A stretch of 64,000 nucleotides of DNA, taken from NCBI GenBank assembly GCA_014607495.2, contig CP053173.1, positions 620,001 through 684,000 of the forward strand, written 5' to 3'. Position numbers and translations under genes: made by a program. The first letter of the stretch is position 1. Every line of letters starts with the position of its first letter. The DNA is from Carposina sasakii. Its lineage: Eukaryota; Arthropoda; Insecta; Lepidoptera; Carposinidae. The notes beneath the pieces are model-generated. The model was not told where the DNA came from, searched no databases, and saw only the letters and a list, made by a program, of their open reading frames with translations. Of this stretch, positions 44,912 to 56,375 are shown one piece after another.

Positions 44912-45146
44912 AAGTGTGTGCGCGCAAACACGGATGCACTTTCTATTCCGTTACTCTGATAGTCCGATGGGACGGAAAGCCGACACGACCGGAGAGAGAT
45001 CAGGCGCAGGACCAACGGTTTTACGTGCTTTCCGAGGCACGAGCTAAGTGACAATTTTGCAACATTAAAATCTGTACATGAAATAAATTCATTGGTACAG
45101 GCCCGTGACTGGGATCGAACTCACGCCTCCCGCTTGGAAGGTGCAT
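44912..45146 (-). repeat. SINE family B copy
   Basis: The reverse complement of the body and half of the tRNA-like head of 9444-9784. It includes ACCAACGGTTTTACGTGCTT and GACTGGGATCGAAC. It is truncated within the head at about 45146 and lacks the last part of the tail. It abuts the LINE stub. Confidence 0.75.
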
Positions 45147-45386
45147 GTAGGTATATTATTCTAGTAAATCCCCGAATAAGAACAAACATGCCTGTCTTTG
45201 TTATATACAAATTAATTTTAGCTACAATATTAGCAAAGGCAATGCTACCTAACTGAATTGCTAAGATCAAACGAGACGGTTTGCTAAACCGGCTACTATG
45301 CTCATCCAGTCGAGATTTGCTTTGTTGTTTGCTAATGTAGCGGATAATCCTACTGTGAATTCAGTTAATTTAATATATAAATATAT

Positions 45387-45625
45387 ATACTCAAACGAAA
45401 AGCTATGGAAATGGCCCGTTACAAAGAACCTGTCCACAAAATTTGAGACTCGAAATCAAATGAATATTTTTTTTAGGAAGCATCATATTCCTAAACTAAT
45501 AATGTACGTCCACTTATTATAATCTTTGAGAAATAAACATTAATGATGTGTAGACTCAATTTTTTAGATATTGGTCCTATTGTTAAAAATTTAACTAAAC
45601 ATACCCGTCCAGTTATACCCTATAT
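45387..45625. mobile_element. Family P MITE, degraded copy
   Basis: Retains ACGAAAAGCTATGGAAATGG, CACAAAATTTGAGACTCGAA and a right end ACATACCCGTCCAGTTATAC. The outer TIRs are mostly lost, so the limits are approximate. A 74-residue frame across it is not a gene. Confidence 0.65.
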
Positions 45626-45667
45626 ATCGTACTTAGCAAAAGCATTGTAAAAAGGCAGATGAAACAG

Positions 45668-45840
45668 TTGTATATACCCGAAATGGGGTAGCCAGTAATG
45701 CAGAATCATAAAGACATCCCACAGTGACGTTCACCATAGCTAGGACCGACAGTGACAAGTTGCTAGCTTATCGAAAGAGAGAATGCTCAAGTTGCTTAGT
45801 CGACCGACTATTCACTAATTCTACATAGTAAAGCGCCGCG
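45668..45840 (-). repeat. SINE-like family E copy
   Basis: Contains CGAAATGGGGTAGCCAG, ATCATAAAGACATCCCACAG and AGTGACAAGTTGCTAGCTTA, in the complement order of 56005-56232, and then TTAGTCGACCGACTATTCAC. Confidence 0.55.
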
Positions 45841-46494
45841 CCGCATCAGCACGAGAAATAAGAAGTATCCTTAGTATAAAATCTCGATTAACTTTTGAAA
45901 GCCGAGAAAATTAATGTCAAAGTCATAATAAAAATCGCCTAGTTTTTTCCCCACACATTATCACTGAGCTAGCATATTTTAAAGAGTATGATCGCTAAGT
46001 GTTGCTCGTGAAAAATGCCTATAATGGCTTCGAAGGCAGTTTACAGCGAATATATTGAGCTTTTAGCCGATTTTTGGCAAGATATTGGTTGTTTTAAAGC
46101 CTATATGTAAGTACATGTACTATAAATTATATCTACCACTTAGTAGGTACTACTAAATCTTACTATCCTATTAATATTATAAATGTTAAAATTTGTGAGG
46201 AAGGATGTATAGGTATACATATGTATGTGCGCGTTTGTTATTCTTTTACGCAAAAACTACAGAACGAATTTTGATGAAACTTTACAGCAACAATTTAGAG
46301 AATCTTGCAGACAAATAGATACAATAATCGCATTTTTTAAAACCTTTTTACGGGTTTATACCTGCTAAGAATAAATCCCAGTATTTCTCAAACTATTAAA
46401 TATGTCATACCTCAAAAAAAAAAAACAATTTGGCAACCCCCATCCGCTAATACATCCCCTCTCTGATTAATTGTTGCCGCCCCTTGGCACAGTG

Positions 46495-46600
46495 ACTAAA
46501 AGCCTCGGTTTGAGGGGTGGGTCGTAGATTCCTGATGGATACAAGTCTAGGGGTTAGTTGTGTGCTAGGGGTCGGGGGTGAATGACTTGATACTTTTTTA
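46495..46600 (+). repeat. Possible degraded tRNA-derived SINE
   Basis: CTTGGCACAGTGACTAAAAG and GGGTCGTAGATTCCTGATGG resemble weak A- and B-boxes about 35 bp apart. Single copy, no tail recognised. Confidence 0.25.
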
Positions 46601-46803
46601 AATACTTAAAATAAACCTGTAAAAGTGATGACTATTTCGCGAGTACTGAATTAAACTTTTGACACGATTTAATTGTATCCATCTATCTATACAGGATGTG
46701 GCCCTCACTGTACAGAATTTGAGACTCAAATCACATAACGTATATTTCAAGATTGCATGAACAATTTAGAGTTATATTTTTTATTCTTTATTGCACATAC
46801 ACA

Positions 46804-47352
46804 GGACGTAAATCGGCGAATCCAATTCGGCTGGGCAGCGTTCGGGAAACTACGAAGCTTATTTGTGTCCAAGATACCCCAGTCCTTAAAGACGAAGGTA
46901 TTCAACCAGTGCGTGCTGCCGGTGATGACCTACGGTGCCGAGACGTGGTCTCTAACTATGTGCCTCATAAAGAAGCTCAGGATCGCACAGCGAGCGATGG
47001 AGAGAGCTATGCTTGGGATCTCTCTGCGTGATCGAATCAGAAATGAGGAGATCCGCAGACGTACAAAGATCACCGACATAGCTCAACGGTCTAGCAAGCT
47101 GAAGTGGCAATGGGCAGGGCACATAGCACGAAGAACTGATGGCCGATGGAGTCGGAAAGTTCTAGAGTGGATACAACGTATCGGCAAGCGCAGCGTGGGA
47201 AGGCCACCCGCGAGGTGGACAGACGACTTGGCCAAGGTCGCGGGCGTCGGTTGGATGCAGGCTGCTTCCGACCGGTCGGAGTGGAGGTTGTTGGGGGAGG
47301 CCTATGTCCAACAGTGGACTTCTCAGGGCTGTAAATGATGATGATGGTGATG
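46804..47352 (+). pseudogene. RTE-like LINE, 5'-truncated, with 14-bp target duplication
   Basis: The open frame encodes the C-terminal part of a reverse transcriptase protein. It shows VLPVMTYGAETWSL, RDRIRNEEIRRR, WQWAGHIARR, GRPPARWTDDL and the ending LGEAYVQQWTSQGCK, with a TGA at 47336-47338. A (GATGAT) tail follows. The perfect 14-bp duplication ATTGCACATACACA lies at 46790-46803 and 47353-47366. The reverse transcriptase catalytic core is absent. The 3' end matches SINE family A (GGGGGAGGCCTATGTCCAAC). A 122-residue minus-strand frame is a shadow. Confidence 0.9.
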
Positions 47353-47366
47353 ATTGCACATACACA

Positions 47367-47470
47367 AAAAAAATACAACTTACAAGATAAAAGAAGATAT
47401 AAAGAAAGCATGTACAATGGCAAGCTTATCTCTACAAGAGATCTCTTCCAGCAAGCCAAGCAAGTAAAGA
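47367..47470 (-). repeat. LINE-like 3' end fragment, split by a younger LINE
   Basis: Together with TTTATTCTTTATTGCACATA just left of 46803, this reads as the complement of a 3' terminus with an AATAAAG signal. It continues to GGCAAGCTTATCTCTACAAG and AGATCTCTTCCAGCAAGCC. The same layout occurs at 56376-56490 and 13352-13445. Confidence 0.6.
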
Positions 47471-48094
47471 GAAATGATTAACAAACAGAGGGTAACATGC
47501 GCAATGAAACTAACTCTACGAGACTATCTAAATTATAAAAATTCTATACTAAATATATGGAAAAATAAACATATTGTGATATCAATCAATTTGCTATTAT
47601 TTTTAAATTCCTTATAGTGGTCTATTATCATAGTATTTAGCTTAACCCATTTATTACAGCATGTAAATTTTGATGCCAGAATATTTAAAACCAGTTAGGC
47701 CAATTTTTTTACTTGTCAATATTGTCTTTGTGGGTCTAAGCATAGTTAAACTCAACTTCGCGTAACCTTAAAATCATCTTTTTTAAACTCCAAAGCATAT
47801 TCCAAAAACTAATTCCAAAGATGAGACAACAACCAAGCATTTCCCGCACTTACTAAAAATAAACATTTATCGAACTCCTAAAAGGGCACTAAACCGTCTT
47901 GTTTATTGACACTAGATAGCCTGTCGGTCCGTCTGTCAGGTAAAATATCTGGTTACTACAATAATAAGGATTCTTAGTATTAAAAAAAAACGGTTAAGCG
48001 TGAATGGGTTTTATAGATGCTAGTGTTCCGTACTGAGCCTTGTGTTTAAAATCCTGTTTTTTATCTTTCGTATTCTTTAAATGTAAACATGGCT

Positions 48095-48165
48095 ATGTTC
48101 TTAAATATGGGTAGCCAGAATTGCATTATCACGAAAGAAATCCTAAGCTACGTTCATTCTTTATT
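48095..48165 (-). repeat. SINE-like family E fragment
   Basis: Reads ATATGGGTAGCCAGAATTGC then ATTATCACGAAAGAAATCCT, the complement of the family tail half. Confidence 0.45.
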
Positions 48166-48214
48166 GTATTTTTATTCGTAACTGTCATGGCTGATTGGCG
48201 TACTTGATAGTTAC

Positions 48215-48425
48215 CCAGCCCGCCGCGCCGCGCCAAAACTTCTGTGTTCGAATCCTGGTAGGTGAATGCATTGATATGGTGAATATCGATGTTTGTTTCA
48301 GTCATGGTTGTTTCTATAATTATTATCTATATATTTATATACATAGGTTATATTCTGTGTAACTAGACGACACAAGGCCTTAGGGATCTTAGTGTGGGAC
48401 TAGGTTAATGTGTTGTGAATCGTGT
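48215..48425 (+). repeat. SINE family C, diverged copy
   Basis: Has the B-box-like TGTTCGAATCCTGGTAGGTG, then ATTGATATGGTGAATATCGA and GCCTTAGGGATCTTAGTGTG, ending in ATGTGTTGTGAATCG. The A-box half of the head is replaced by a CGCCGCGCCGCGCC run. Confidence 0.7.
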
Positions 48426-48429
48426 GAAT

Positions 48430-51400
48430 CTATTTAATTAAATTTATTGTTAACCCACAGAAATAGCAATAGCGCGATACAAGATCTTTGTGTATGTCAA
48501 TTCAAGAGATGAAGAGTAAGGACTGACAGACAGAAACACAGCGGTGACACATTATCATGGTTCCTTTCGAGATACAGAAACCCAAAAACATGCGATTCAC
48601 TGATTGAGACAGTTTTAAAGGAAAATGACCAATTTTGAGACCTTTTTGAGTCTAATTTATGTAGCGGTTTTGACATCTGACTGCACCAGTCATGGTTTTG
48701 GTAATGTGGAATCTAAATTGGATATTCGATTCTAAAAGTTAAAAATAACATTGTTTTTGCTAGACAACAAATTTATAAATATGTGATCTAACTGGTAACT
48801 AATAATATATATAAATATTAGATACATAAGTAATTAGTATACCTGCCTATCGGCCAAGATCAATAAGAACGCAGCGAGCACAGCGAGCGAACTCATTACA
48901 AATAGGCGAGCCAATTGGGCCATAGAATAATTCACAAATTGTAAGAAATAATACTTATGTGCTGTATTTATAGTATTAACTACTATCCATTTTAGATTTA
49001 AAGTCGTTTCTCTAGTATATTTATACTAATTTAATTAAGCACAGACCGCTGCCATCAAAATAATTTCCTCCATTACCTGAAACAAACAAAGCAAACATTA
49101 AATTGTGCGCAATAATAATGAAATACAATTTTGTTTGAAAACTGGAGAAATGTGATACTTGGTTGAACTTATGTTGGGTTTGTTTGTAAAGGGTAGAACA
49201 AGGTCAGGTTTTTAATGACCGCTGGTTGGTATCAGCGCCCGTAAGATGAAATTGGTGAGAGCGAGATGTCTCTTATTTAAACTTCAAATTTACAGAACTA
49301 TTAATAAGTAGACAATTTTTTAAGTGTATATATCGAAAATATTTTCTCATGAAAAAAAAATATAATCAGAACGTCAATGACCCTTACCCCACCTATTCCC
49401 ACGTAGTACCTAAAAGATAACTTATATCAATATAGTATTATTTCTAAGTAATATTATAATTTTATTTATTGTGAAAATTTAAAGTTATTTCAATGCGTTA
49501 TAGGCACAGAACACTAAAAGTTATAGAGCGGACGAAGATATTTTAGCACATTTAGCTTGACACATGATGACGTCACGGTTCCAACCGACACGTTCTATTA
49601 AAAAACATAATTCATATCACAATAAGACACCGTTCACATTCCACAAGGAAAATACATGTCTTTCAGCTGTCTACACTCAGTGGGGTAAGCACGAACCTTT
49701 TTTTGCGGCGTAACGCTAGCGACGCGCTAGCAAAATCTATGTGATTTGACAGTTTAGAGGTTCCTGCTTACCCCTCAGTTGTTTCAACTGTGAGTTAACC
49801 GTCAGTTATTCAGTAACGGTTTTATATATGTATTTATATATTCCAAAGAACACAGATTGCAGCAACGCGCCTTGTAAAGTAGTAGGTATATAATGACACC
49901 TAATTAACTTAGATAAAGTAATAACCACATTACTAGATTAAACTAATATTAAAAACATTAATGCTTGATATTCGTATCCATGCGAGTTTTTCGTAATATT
50001 AGTACGCAAAAAGAGCAAAAAATAATAAATTATCAAAACCCACAACCGCAACCCAACCTACTTGAATTTCACGCTAGATGAAAATTAAAAATGATTAATT
50101 AATTTATTAAAAACATGATACAATAAAGTTATTATTTATTACATAATTCAGAGACATGTTTCGCCAAAAAATGTGGCAAATATGCAAATATTTTAATTTA
50201 TTCAATAATGTAACAAAATTTATTTTTACATTAATGACTAGGCAAAACTTTTAAGAATAGAAATTAACACCTTTCTTTGTTACTTAGTAAGTTACCGTCA
50301 AGTAATCATATTTAAGGAAATGAATCATCTTATCGCTTGAAAACGAATACGTGTTGATATTTCTTATCTTGTCCCACTTTTATAGGTAGCTTTAAAGGTA
50401 CTTGTACCATTGATTGAGCTACTATCTCCTGTGTAAAGCTATGTAAAAATGGTTTTCGTTTTCCAAGGGAAGTACGAGTATTATCATATCTGCTGTCTCA
50501 AGACATTCGTCACAGCATACTATTGGCATATTGAGTTTGACAGTTTTTAAGATAAAATTGCTTAATTAATACTTTATGGTGCCCATTATTAATCTTTAAA
50601 TTACCTATCTACTGTACTATTATAAGTGCTCCAAATGTGTTATACTACTACTAAATATTATAGGCGGTCTTGCTTCTTTTGAGAAAAATAGAAAGAGATA
50701 GCTTAATTTCTGGTTACTACCACCAGCAAGGCTAATTAAGAATTTCTTAACGGTAGATACGAAAGAGATATATCGCAGCATACTCGCTACTCATATATAT
50801 ATATATGGAATGGACCAATGCCCTATTTACTGATACAGTGAATCACATAGTGTCTCATTCTTAGGTTAAACACCTTATACTTTAGACAATTGTAAGTTTA
50901 ACCGCAATTTGCTTAGCGAGCTTAGTCATTTATTTTAATAAAGGTTTTTGTATTTTAAAGTTTTCTTATACTTTGAAGATGCGCTGAAATTTTTATTAGG
51001 TACTTACCAATATGACTCATGCATAATACAAATAATGGGAAGTTATATACAGGGGGAATGAGAAGGTACAATACCTTACTGCCATCTCTCACCCGAGTAA
51101 ATTCCTATCCTTACTAATATAAAACAAATGCGAAAGTAACTAACTATGTCTGTAGGTATATCAATGTAGCGCCTTTACGCTAAATCTACAAATCCGATTT
51201 CAAATGAATTTGGTACACACCTAGTATAGAGAGAAAGGACATAGACTAGGTACTTTTTATCGCGGGTTTTCCATGCGGGCGCCCGCTTGTTAATAAAAAT
51301 GGCATATGAATAGCTTAGTACATATATAAATTACTTACAATTTAATGCATATTCATTCATAGGATACTTCAATAAAACCATCTTGATACATTCCCAAAAG

Positions 51401-51752
51401 ATTGGGGCCAAATACATAGAAAAATCTAGAATCCTTACAGTACGAGAAGATATTTTGCATCCATTAAAGACTATATATTTACCTACAAGACTCAGACGTC
51501 GGATGATCTAGCAATCACTTAGGCGGGGATAAAGCCTGAGTACTGAGATCATGGAGTAGAAACACGGTGGAGATGGCCCGGCAACGTTTATTCAAACTAG
51601 AAAACCTGTGCCGATGCGAGGAGAGATAAAACTTTTTCGAGTGCCGCGTGTGAGTTTTCTAACGCGTAAAGCGCTGTAACGTTAACGCAGAGTTGTATGG
51701 CATAATTCAGTTCTCGTTGTCGCTACCAGATGTCACTTTGCTCACCGTCATA
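48430..51752. other. Mostly unrecognised AT-rich DNA
   Basis: Apart from the small MITE at 49682-49774, this holds a diverged Helitron-like fragment at about 51110-51295 (TATCCTTACTAATATAAAAC ... GTTTTCCATGCGGGCGCCCG). A TGACGTCA octamer lies near 49570 and an AT microsatellite near 50790. No gene seen. Confidence 0.4.
49682..49774. mobile_element. Very short MITE, 93 bp
   Basis: 17-bp inverted ends, GGGGTAAGCACGAACCT (49682-49698) and AGGTTCCTGCTTACCCC (49758-49774), differ at one base. TCAGT flanks both sides (49677-49681 and 49775-49779) as a possible 5-bp target duplication. The interior includes GCGTAACGCTAGCGACGCGC. Confidence 0.7.
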
Positions 51753-51907
51753 ATGATGATCTCCGACCGTATTTCGGCCAAGGCGACCAATCTCTACAGG
51801 AGATATTATAGTGCACAAGTGTGTGCGCAAACACAGATGCACTCTTTATTCCGTTACTTTCATAGACCGATGGGACGGAAAACCGACACGACCGGAGAGA
51901 GATCAGG
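51753..51907 (-). repeat. SINE family B, truncated copy
   Basis: Begins on the plus strand with TGATGATCTCCGACCGTATT, the complement of the family tail, and stops at GAGAGAGATCAGGC, so the tRNA-like head is missing. An open frame of 91 codons across it is not a gene. Confidence 0.75.
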
Positions 51908-52228
51908 CAAAATTTAGGTGTAATTTTTTCTGAAACAAGCAAATGTATGCAAAAGCACACACATTGCATCTCCTCATTGTTATTTCTTAATGACCCGGGT
52001 ATACAGACGTTTTCCCGGGACAAGATTATCCCGGTAAATTCCCCGGATAGGTATCCGGTAGTTTATTGTGAATGCGATCTGAAATTGTGAGCTATTCGAT
52101 TTACTTCGTGATTTGAAATGGAAACTAGATGAAGATTTGTTCGTTCGAGCACGTTTTTTATTATATTACAAATAGTTTGTTTCGCTGTGGTGATGAATGA
52201 TTTAATTACTTATTCACACACACACACA

Positions 52229-52285
52229 CATCAGCCTAATGCAGGCCACTGCTGGTACGTAGGCCTCCCCCAGGGTACCCCACAC
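52229..52285 (-). repeat. SINE family A or LINE 3' terminal fragment
   Basis: CATCAGCCTAATGCAGGCCA then CTGCTGGTACGTAGGCCTCC is the complement of the shared LINE/SINE terminus, with several changes. Confidence 0.65.
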
Positions 52286-52289
52286 CCCA

Positions 52290-53129
52290 TGGCCTACATG
52301 CGTTTTACTCACTCAAGTTACGAGCGTCAAAATTCGAATTAAAAACTCACACTTGCTATCTTGAACTTCAATTATACTCGACCATTGATAAATAAATCTT
52401 TATGTTAAAAAAAAACAATATCTTTCACCCACTCAGTCAAGTGCCTTTCAAGTTACCACTAAAAATACGAGCAGCAAAGTTCGAAATAAAAACTACATCA
52501 CATTAATTACATCAAAGAGAGCAAAATCTCTCACGCACTCACTCAAGTGCCCCTCAAGTTACCACTGAAAATAGAGGCGTCAAAGGCGTACATTTCATAC
52601 TACAGAACACGAAGCTATCGCGGTTCGTTTGTACGTACAGATATGTAAATTCAATACAAGCCGAAGCAGCCGACGTCTCTTGCGGTTGCCGTCAAATAGC
52701 AATATCTGTGCTATTTCAGAACGATTACAGAGCTCCGAAACTTGTAGAGGTGGCTTAAATTTTAATAAATTTGAGATGTGACAGTCTTCTGCCTTGGCTG
52801 TGAAATGTGACACTTTTGTGCTTTGAATTTAATATGGGTGGTATGTTTTATTCTGTGGGCAATTTGAGGAGTGTTTTATTATGTTTTGATTGATCTACAG
52901 GACATAATTATTTTTAGCTTTAAATAGGTAGGTAAGTAATAGGTTAGATCTATTATAGCATGTATAAAATACTGGTGTATATCTTTAGGTAATAAATAAA
53001 TAAATAAATGGGGCTTCACTTATTCTTCAACATTTATGCGTGAGATTGTGTATGGAACAGTTTGAGTTTAAGATCGGAGTATACTTGGACTAAGATGATA
53101 CTTTTTAACCTTCTTACACGTTTATTAAT
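52290..53129. other. Unrecognised, with short internal repetition
   Basis: CACTCAAGTTACGAGCGTCA at 52311 is echoed by AGTTACCACTAAAAATACGA near 52451 and AAGTTACCACTGAAAATAGA near 52555, an irregular direct repeat. A 72-residue minus-strand frame (52595-52813) has no known domain, no splice signals that stood out, and is not called. Confidence 0.35.
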
Positions 53130-53256
53130 ATTAGCAAGCAACTTGTCACTAATGATATAAACGTGGCGGTGGGATTCTCTTTACCATCCTGCAGTTCTGG
53201 CTACCCCGTTACGGAAACACAGCCGTGTGTATAAGTATGTATGTAATATTAATAAC
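53130..53256 (+). repeat. SINE-like family E copy
   Basis: Contains TTAGCAAGCAACTTGTCACT, ATCCTGCAGTTCTGGCTACC and ACGGAAACACAGCCGTGTGT, and ends in AAGTATGTATGTAATATT. Confidence 0.6.
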
Positions 53257-53656
53257 AATATGCAACTTTGTTTCGCAACACATCTAAAACTTTCTAAGCT
53301 CTATCTTTCAATAGTTTACCACAAAATGATCTAACGGACCACAACCGTCAGCAATATTGGTAACAGATCACATTGCTTGCTCGCTCTAACACTAGCCACT
53401 GCGAATAACTCTGTCTCTCTCCCCCAGTGTATCATGAAGCTATTTCTGGTAAATGGAGCATAATTCTGTCTCAGTCTAATTTAATATTAGATTATAGGTA
53501 TGAAGGTGATTTCCTAAGATGGCTAGTAGGTACTAGTTTTATTTTTTAAATTACGTATGATTGAGCTGATTTGCAGTGTCATAAAGATCTAAAAGACCGT
53601 GACAATTTAAAAGAAATAGCCTCATTGGCACCTATGTAGTTAATAATAATAATAAC

Positions 53657-54334
53657 GCAGGGCAGCTTGTGGCGAGCTGTTGGGAGGTAGCGTTCCCACG
53701 GACCTGAAGTGCTCCCGGGGGAAGACCCTGTTCCTCATCTACGGCGCCGGAGTGAGGTCTGACGAGGTACAGTTCCCCCACCTCTGCCTTGCTTTCGCCG
53801 ACCGGGCAGAGTGGAGTCGCGAGAGCTATGACAGCTCGAGGGTGGACGTGCCCGTCCGTAAGTGGCGAGTTGGCTTCGGTTTAAAGTCCAGGAGCACCCC
53901 TCCACCCTAGCTGCTCACCAAATGTTGCCCCCTTTGTCGCTCCATGCGTGCGTCCGTTTCAGGGGGCCCATGAAATGAGTTGGCGAGCCACCGCCTGCAA
54001 CCTAACAATTATGAGACTTGGTTGTAATGGCAGGTGTCCGTTAGTCTCCTTCAATAGCCCGATTTTCCAACCTCACCCAAAATTCAGCCCCGTAGCCCAT
54101 GACCTTGTTTCCCATCGCATGACAGAGCTCTGTTCTCCAATAGTCTTGCACATGGCGGGGACCATCGCCGGGTGTATTATATTGTGCGTTCGGCGATGGT
54201 ATCCGTCATGTCATTGTGTATCTCACACCATATTAAAGTTCTCTTAAAAGGGCCTCTACATCTTGGCTAAGGCCCGATGCACGCCTCTCAAAGGACCGGG
54301 ACTCTGTAGTCCCGAGAATTTCAAAAGAGATACA
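53657..54334 (+). mobile_element. GC-rich LINE-like 3' end set in TAA repeats
   Basis: About 680 bp of GC-rich sequence, unlike its surroundings, is flanked by (TAA)n on the left (53641-53656) and (AAT)n on the right (54335-54348). The end reads CATCTTGGCTAAGGCCCGAT ... CTCTGTAGTCCCGAGAATTT, part of which recurs at 36550. Frames of 76 and 99 codons inside show no recognised domain. Insertion at TAA repeats is known for the R4-clade LINE Dong of silkworm, so an R4/Dong-like origin is possible but unproven. Confidence 0.45.
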
Positions 54335-54440
54335 AATAATAATAATAATTTCATTTATTTAATTTTAAGGTGGATCCTCGTATTTTAAGTGATAACCCGT
54401 AAGGGCACTCGTATGAGAAATGGTCAACTACTAATCATAA

Positions 54441-54623
54441 TGGGGTTCCACTCGCAACAAATGCGTAATTTTAGATTATTACCATGAACGTATTGAACGT
54501 ATAAAGAACAACGGACGTAATGCTGTCACTGCACAGATTGAAGCACCAAAATGGGGACGCGTTGGGCATGTGTGCGCATTTTCCAGTAGGCGCCGAGCTT
54601 ACATGGTTGGTATGTGTGTGTGA
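54441..54623 (+). other. Unidentified 60-codon open frame without ATG
   Basis: An open frame between a TAA and a TGA includes YYHERIERIKNNGRNAV and IEAPKWGRVGHVCAFSSRR. Composition looks protein-like rather than low-complexity, but no family is recognised and there is no start codon or strong splice site. It may be the remnant of a transposon ORF. Confidence 0.2.
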
Positions 54624-55729
54624 ATAACGCGTCAATACACATCCCTACTCCATGGAATATCGTTGCCAAGCTTACTATGAATGCTTCACTCTGTGTAGTC
54701 ACAACACTCTGTCCGTTATTCTTTATACGTTCATGATTATAACAGACTATGTACTAATTCCTACTTCTCTTAATATCCTTATTATACCTTTATTTGCAAC
54801 TAGCAACTACCTACATACCAACAAAATGCATAAAAGTGTAAACAAAGCAAACATTATATTTTTGATGTTTGTCTGCGGGCGGAGTTGCGAGAAAAGGCAA
54901 TATTAAAATACCTACGAGAACAAAGACCTAATAAAAAAATAATGACGAAATTCTCGACGCATATGAATTCTCCAATCTGCCAGGTTAATATCCAGGAGGG
55001 GTGCAAAAAAAAACGTCGCCTGCATCCAAATATAACTCCGAACACAACACTCGAAAACCAACTCTAACACATCTCCACAAAACAGATATTTCTATTCTAC
55101 CTAGGTCATATGAGAATGTCGCGTTTTTTTCACATCATTAACAAGGTTCACGAAATTCAAAATTTATTAACTTTTGAATAGAGTCTGCGACGTCTTGATT
55201 GGTTGCCGCCAACGTGGGAGGGGGGGGGTATAACAAAAGCGCGCGTAATGCATGTTTGATTATCACTATTGTGTCAGCTTCGCTGCCGTGCGGAAGGAAG
55301 TCTTAGTTTTGTCGCTCTATTTTAAATTGAGAATATGCAATGAGGTATCGATTGACGGATTCTGGTCTTGAATTATTTGCGCTAAGACGTAGAGCCGGGT
55401 TCGTAATAATTGAGGGCTTTCGATGCTGTTGCATTTGAAAGCTTCGGTACAATACCTTTTAAAATCTGTTTTAATGCTGGTATTCTCAAACTCATTCAAG
55501 ACTCCCCTAACTGGAAGAGACACGTAATACACAAAATATTAGTTTTGCCTCAAGGCTATTTGAAGGCACTTAACCTAACCTACTAAATATTAATCTAATA
55601 TAATATTTACTGAAGTAATCACTATATGTACAGGCGAAGAAAATATCGATAAGTTTACTTATAGTCTGACATGACCAGTTTTTTCATTAGTTGGACAAAC
55701 AAACATATCGAATGATAAGAGATTTTTCT
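54624..55729. other. No gene recognised
   Basis: AT-rich apart from a GC-rich interval at about 55185-55315 with a G-run (GGGAGGGGGGGGG) and AAAGCGCGCGTAATGCATG. Short frames on both strands lack domains. Confidence 0.35.
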
Positions 55730-55734
55730 TTTTT

Positions 55735-55968
55735 TTTTTCTTTTTAACTACACAACACATTAACCTAGTCCCACACTAAGATCCCTAAGGTCTTGTGTCG
55801 TAGGTACTAAGCAACGGTATATAAATACATAGATAAATATAGAAACATCCATGACTCGGAAACAAACATCGATATTCATCATATCAATGTTTGCACCTAC
55901 CGGGATTCGAACCCAGGACCTATGGCGTCGCAGGCAGGGTCACTACCTACTAGACCAATCGGCCGTCA
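55735..55968 (-). repeat. SINE family C, best preserved copy
   Basis: On the minus strand: a head starting TGACGGCCGATTGGTCTAGT, a B-box-like GGGTTCGAATCCCGG, the body, then an A-rich end (plus-strand T run at 55729-55745). The head has intact box motifs and is the least diverged of the four copies. A 71-codon plus-strand frame here is not a gene. Confidence 0.8.
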
Positions 55969-56004
55969 TCATAAACCCAATTCTTGGTTTCTTTTCAAAC
56001 AATC

Positions 56005-56232
56005 TTGTGCTGATACGGGATTTCACTAGAATACATCAGCTGCATCTCCTTCCGCGCATATCGTAAGAGTCGACTAGGAGACGTTCTCTCAATAGATGAG
56101 CTAGCAACTCAACACTTAGCCCTGCTATGCTAAACGTGACCGTGGTATCTCCTTCGTGATCCTGCAGTTCTGGCTACCCCATTTTGGGAACACAGCAGTG
56201 TGTGAGATTGTATGTATGTATGTATATGCAGT
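56005..56232 (+). repeat. SINE-like family E, reference copy
   Basis: Runs from about ACTAGAATACATCAGCTGCA through GAGCTAGCAACTCAACACTT, CCTGCTATGCTAAACGTGAC and GATCCTGCAGTTCTGGCTAC, to AACACAGCAGTGTGTGAGAT and a TGTATGTATGTATG tail. The tail resembles that of the RTE-like LINE at 10079-12575, but the preceding block does not. No tRNA-like head was seen. Confidence 0.65.
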
Positions 56233-56375
56233 TTTGAAATTCTTCTATTCTAGATACTCTACTAAACTCATCGCAAAATAAGAGGTCCGTTTACCGCAGC
56301 GCTAGCATCATTGCAATCTGCACACTGTTTCATACATTTTTATTTAGTTCGTGAATAATCCGCCGGACTTCTTAT

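Larger units (their letters stand above)
46690..47665. mobile_element. Family P MITE split by two nested insertions
   Basis: The left half (46690 to about 46780) opens TACAGGATGTGGCC and includes GAATTTGAGACTCAAATCAC. The right half resumes near 47550 with AAAAATAAACATATTGTGAT and ends TTATTACAGCATGTA at 47665. Between them lies a LINE-like 3' end in minus orientation, itself split by the RTE-like LINE at 46804-47352. Without the inserts the MITE would be roughly the usual size. Confidence 0.7.

Noticed and set aside
52595..52813. 72-residue minus-strand frame as a host exon
   Set aside because: No convincing splice sites and no recognised domain.
53420..53470. Strong acceptor CTCTCTCCCCCAG followed by a short ATG frame
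   Set aside because: The frame stops after nine codons, and the 21-nt stretch to the next GTAAAT is too short to support as an exon.
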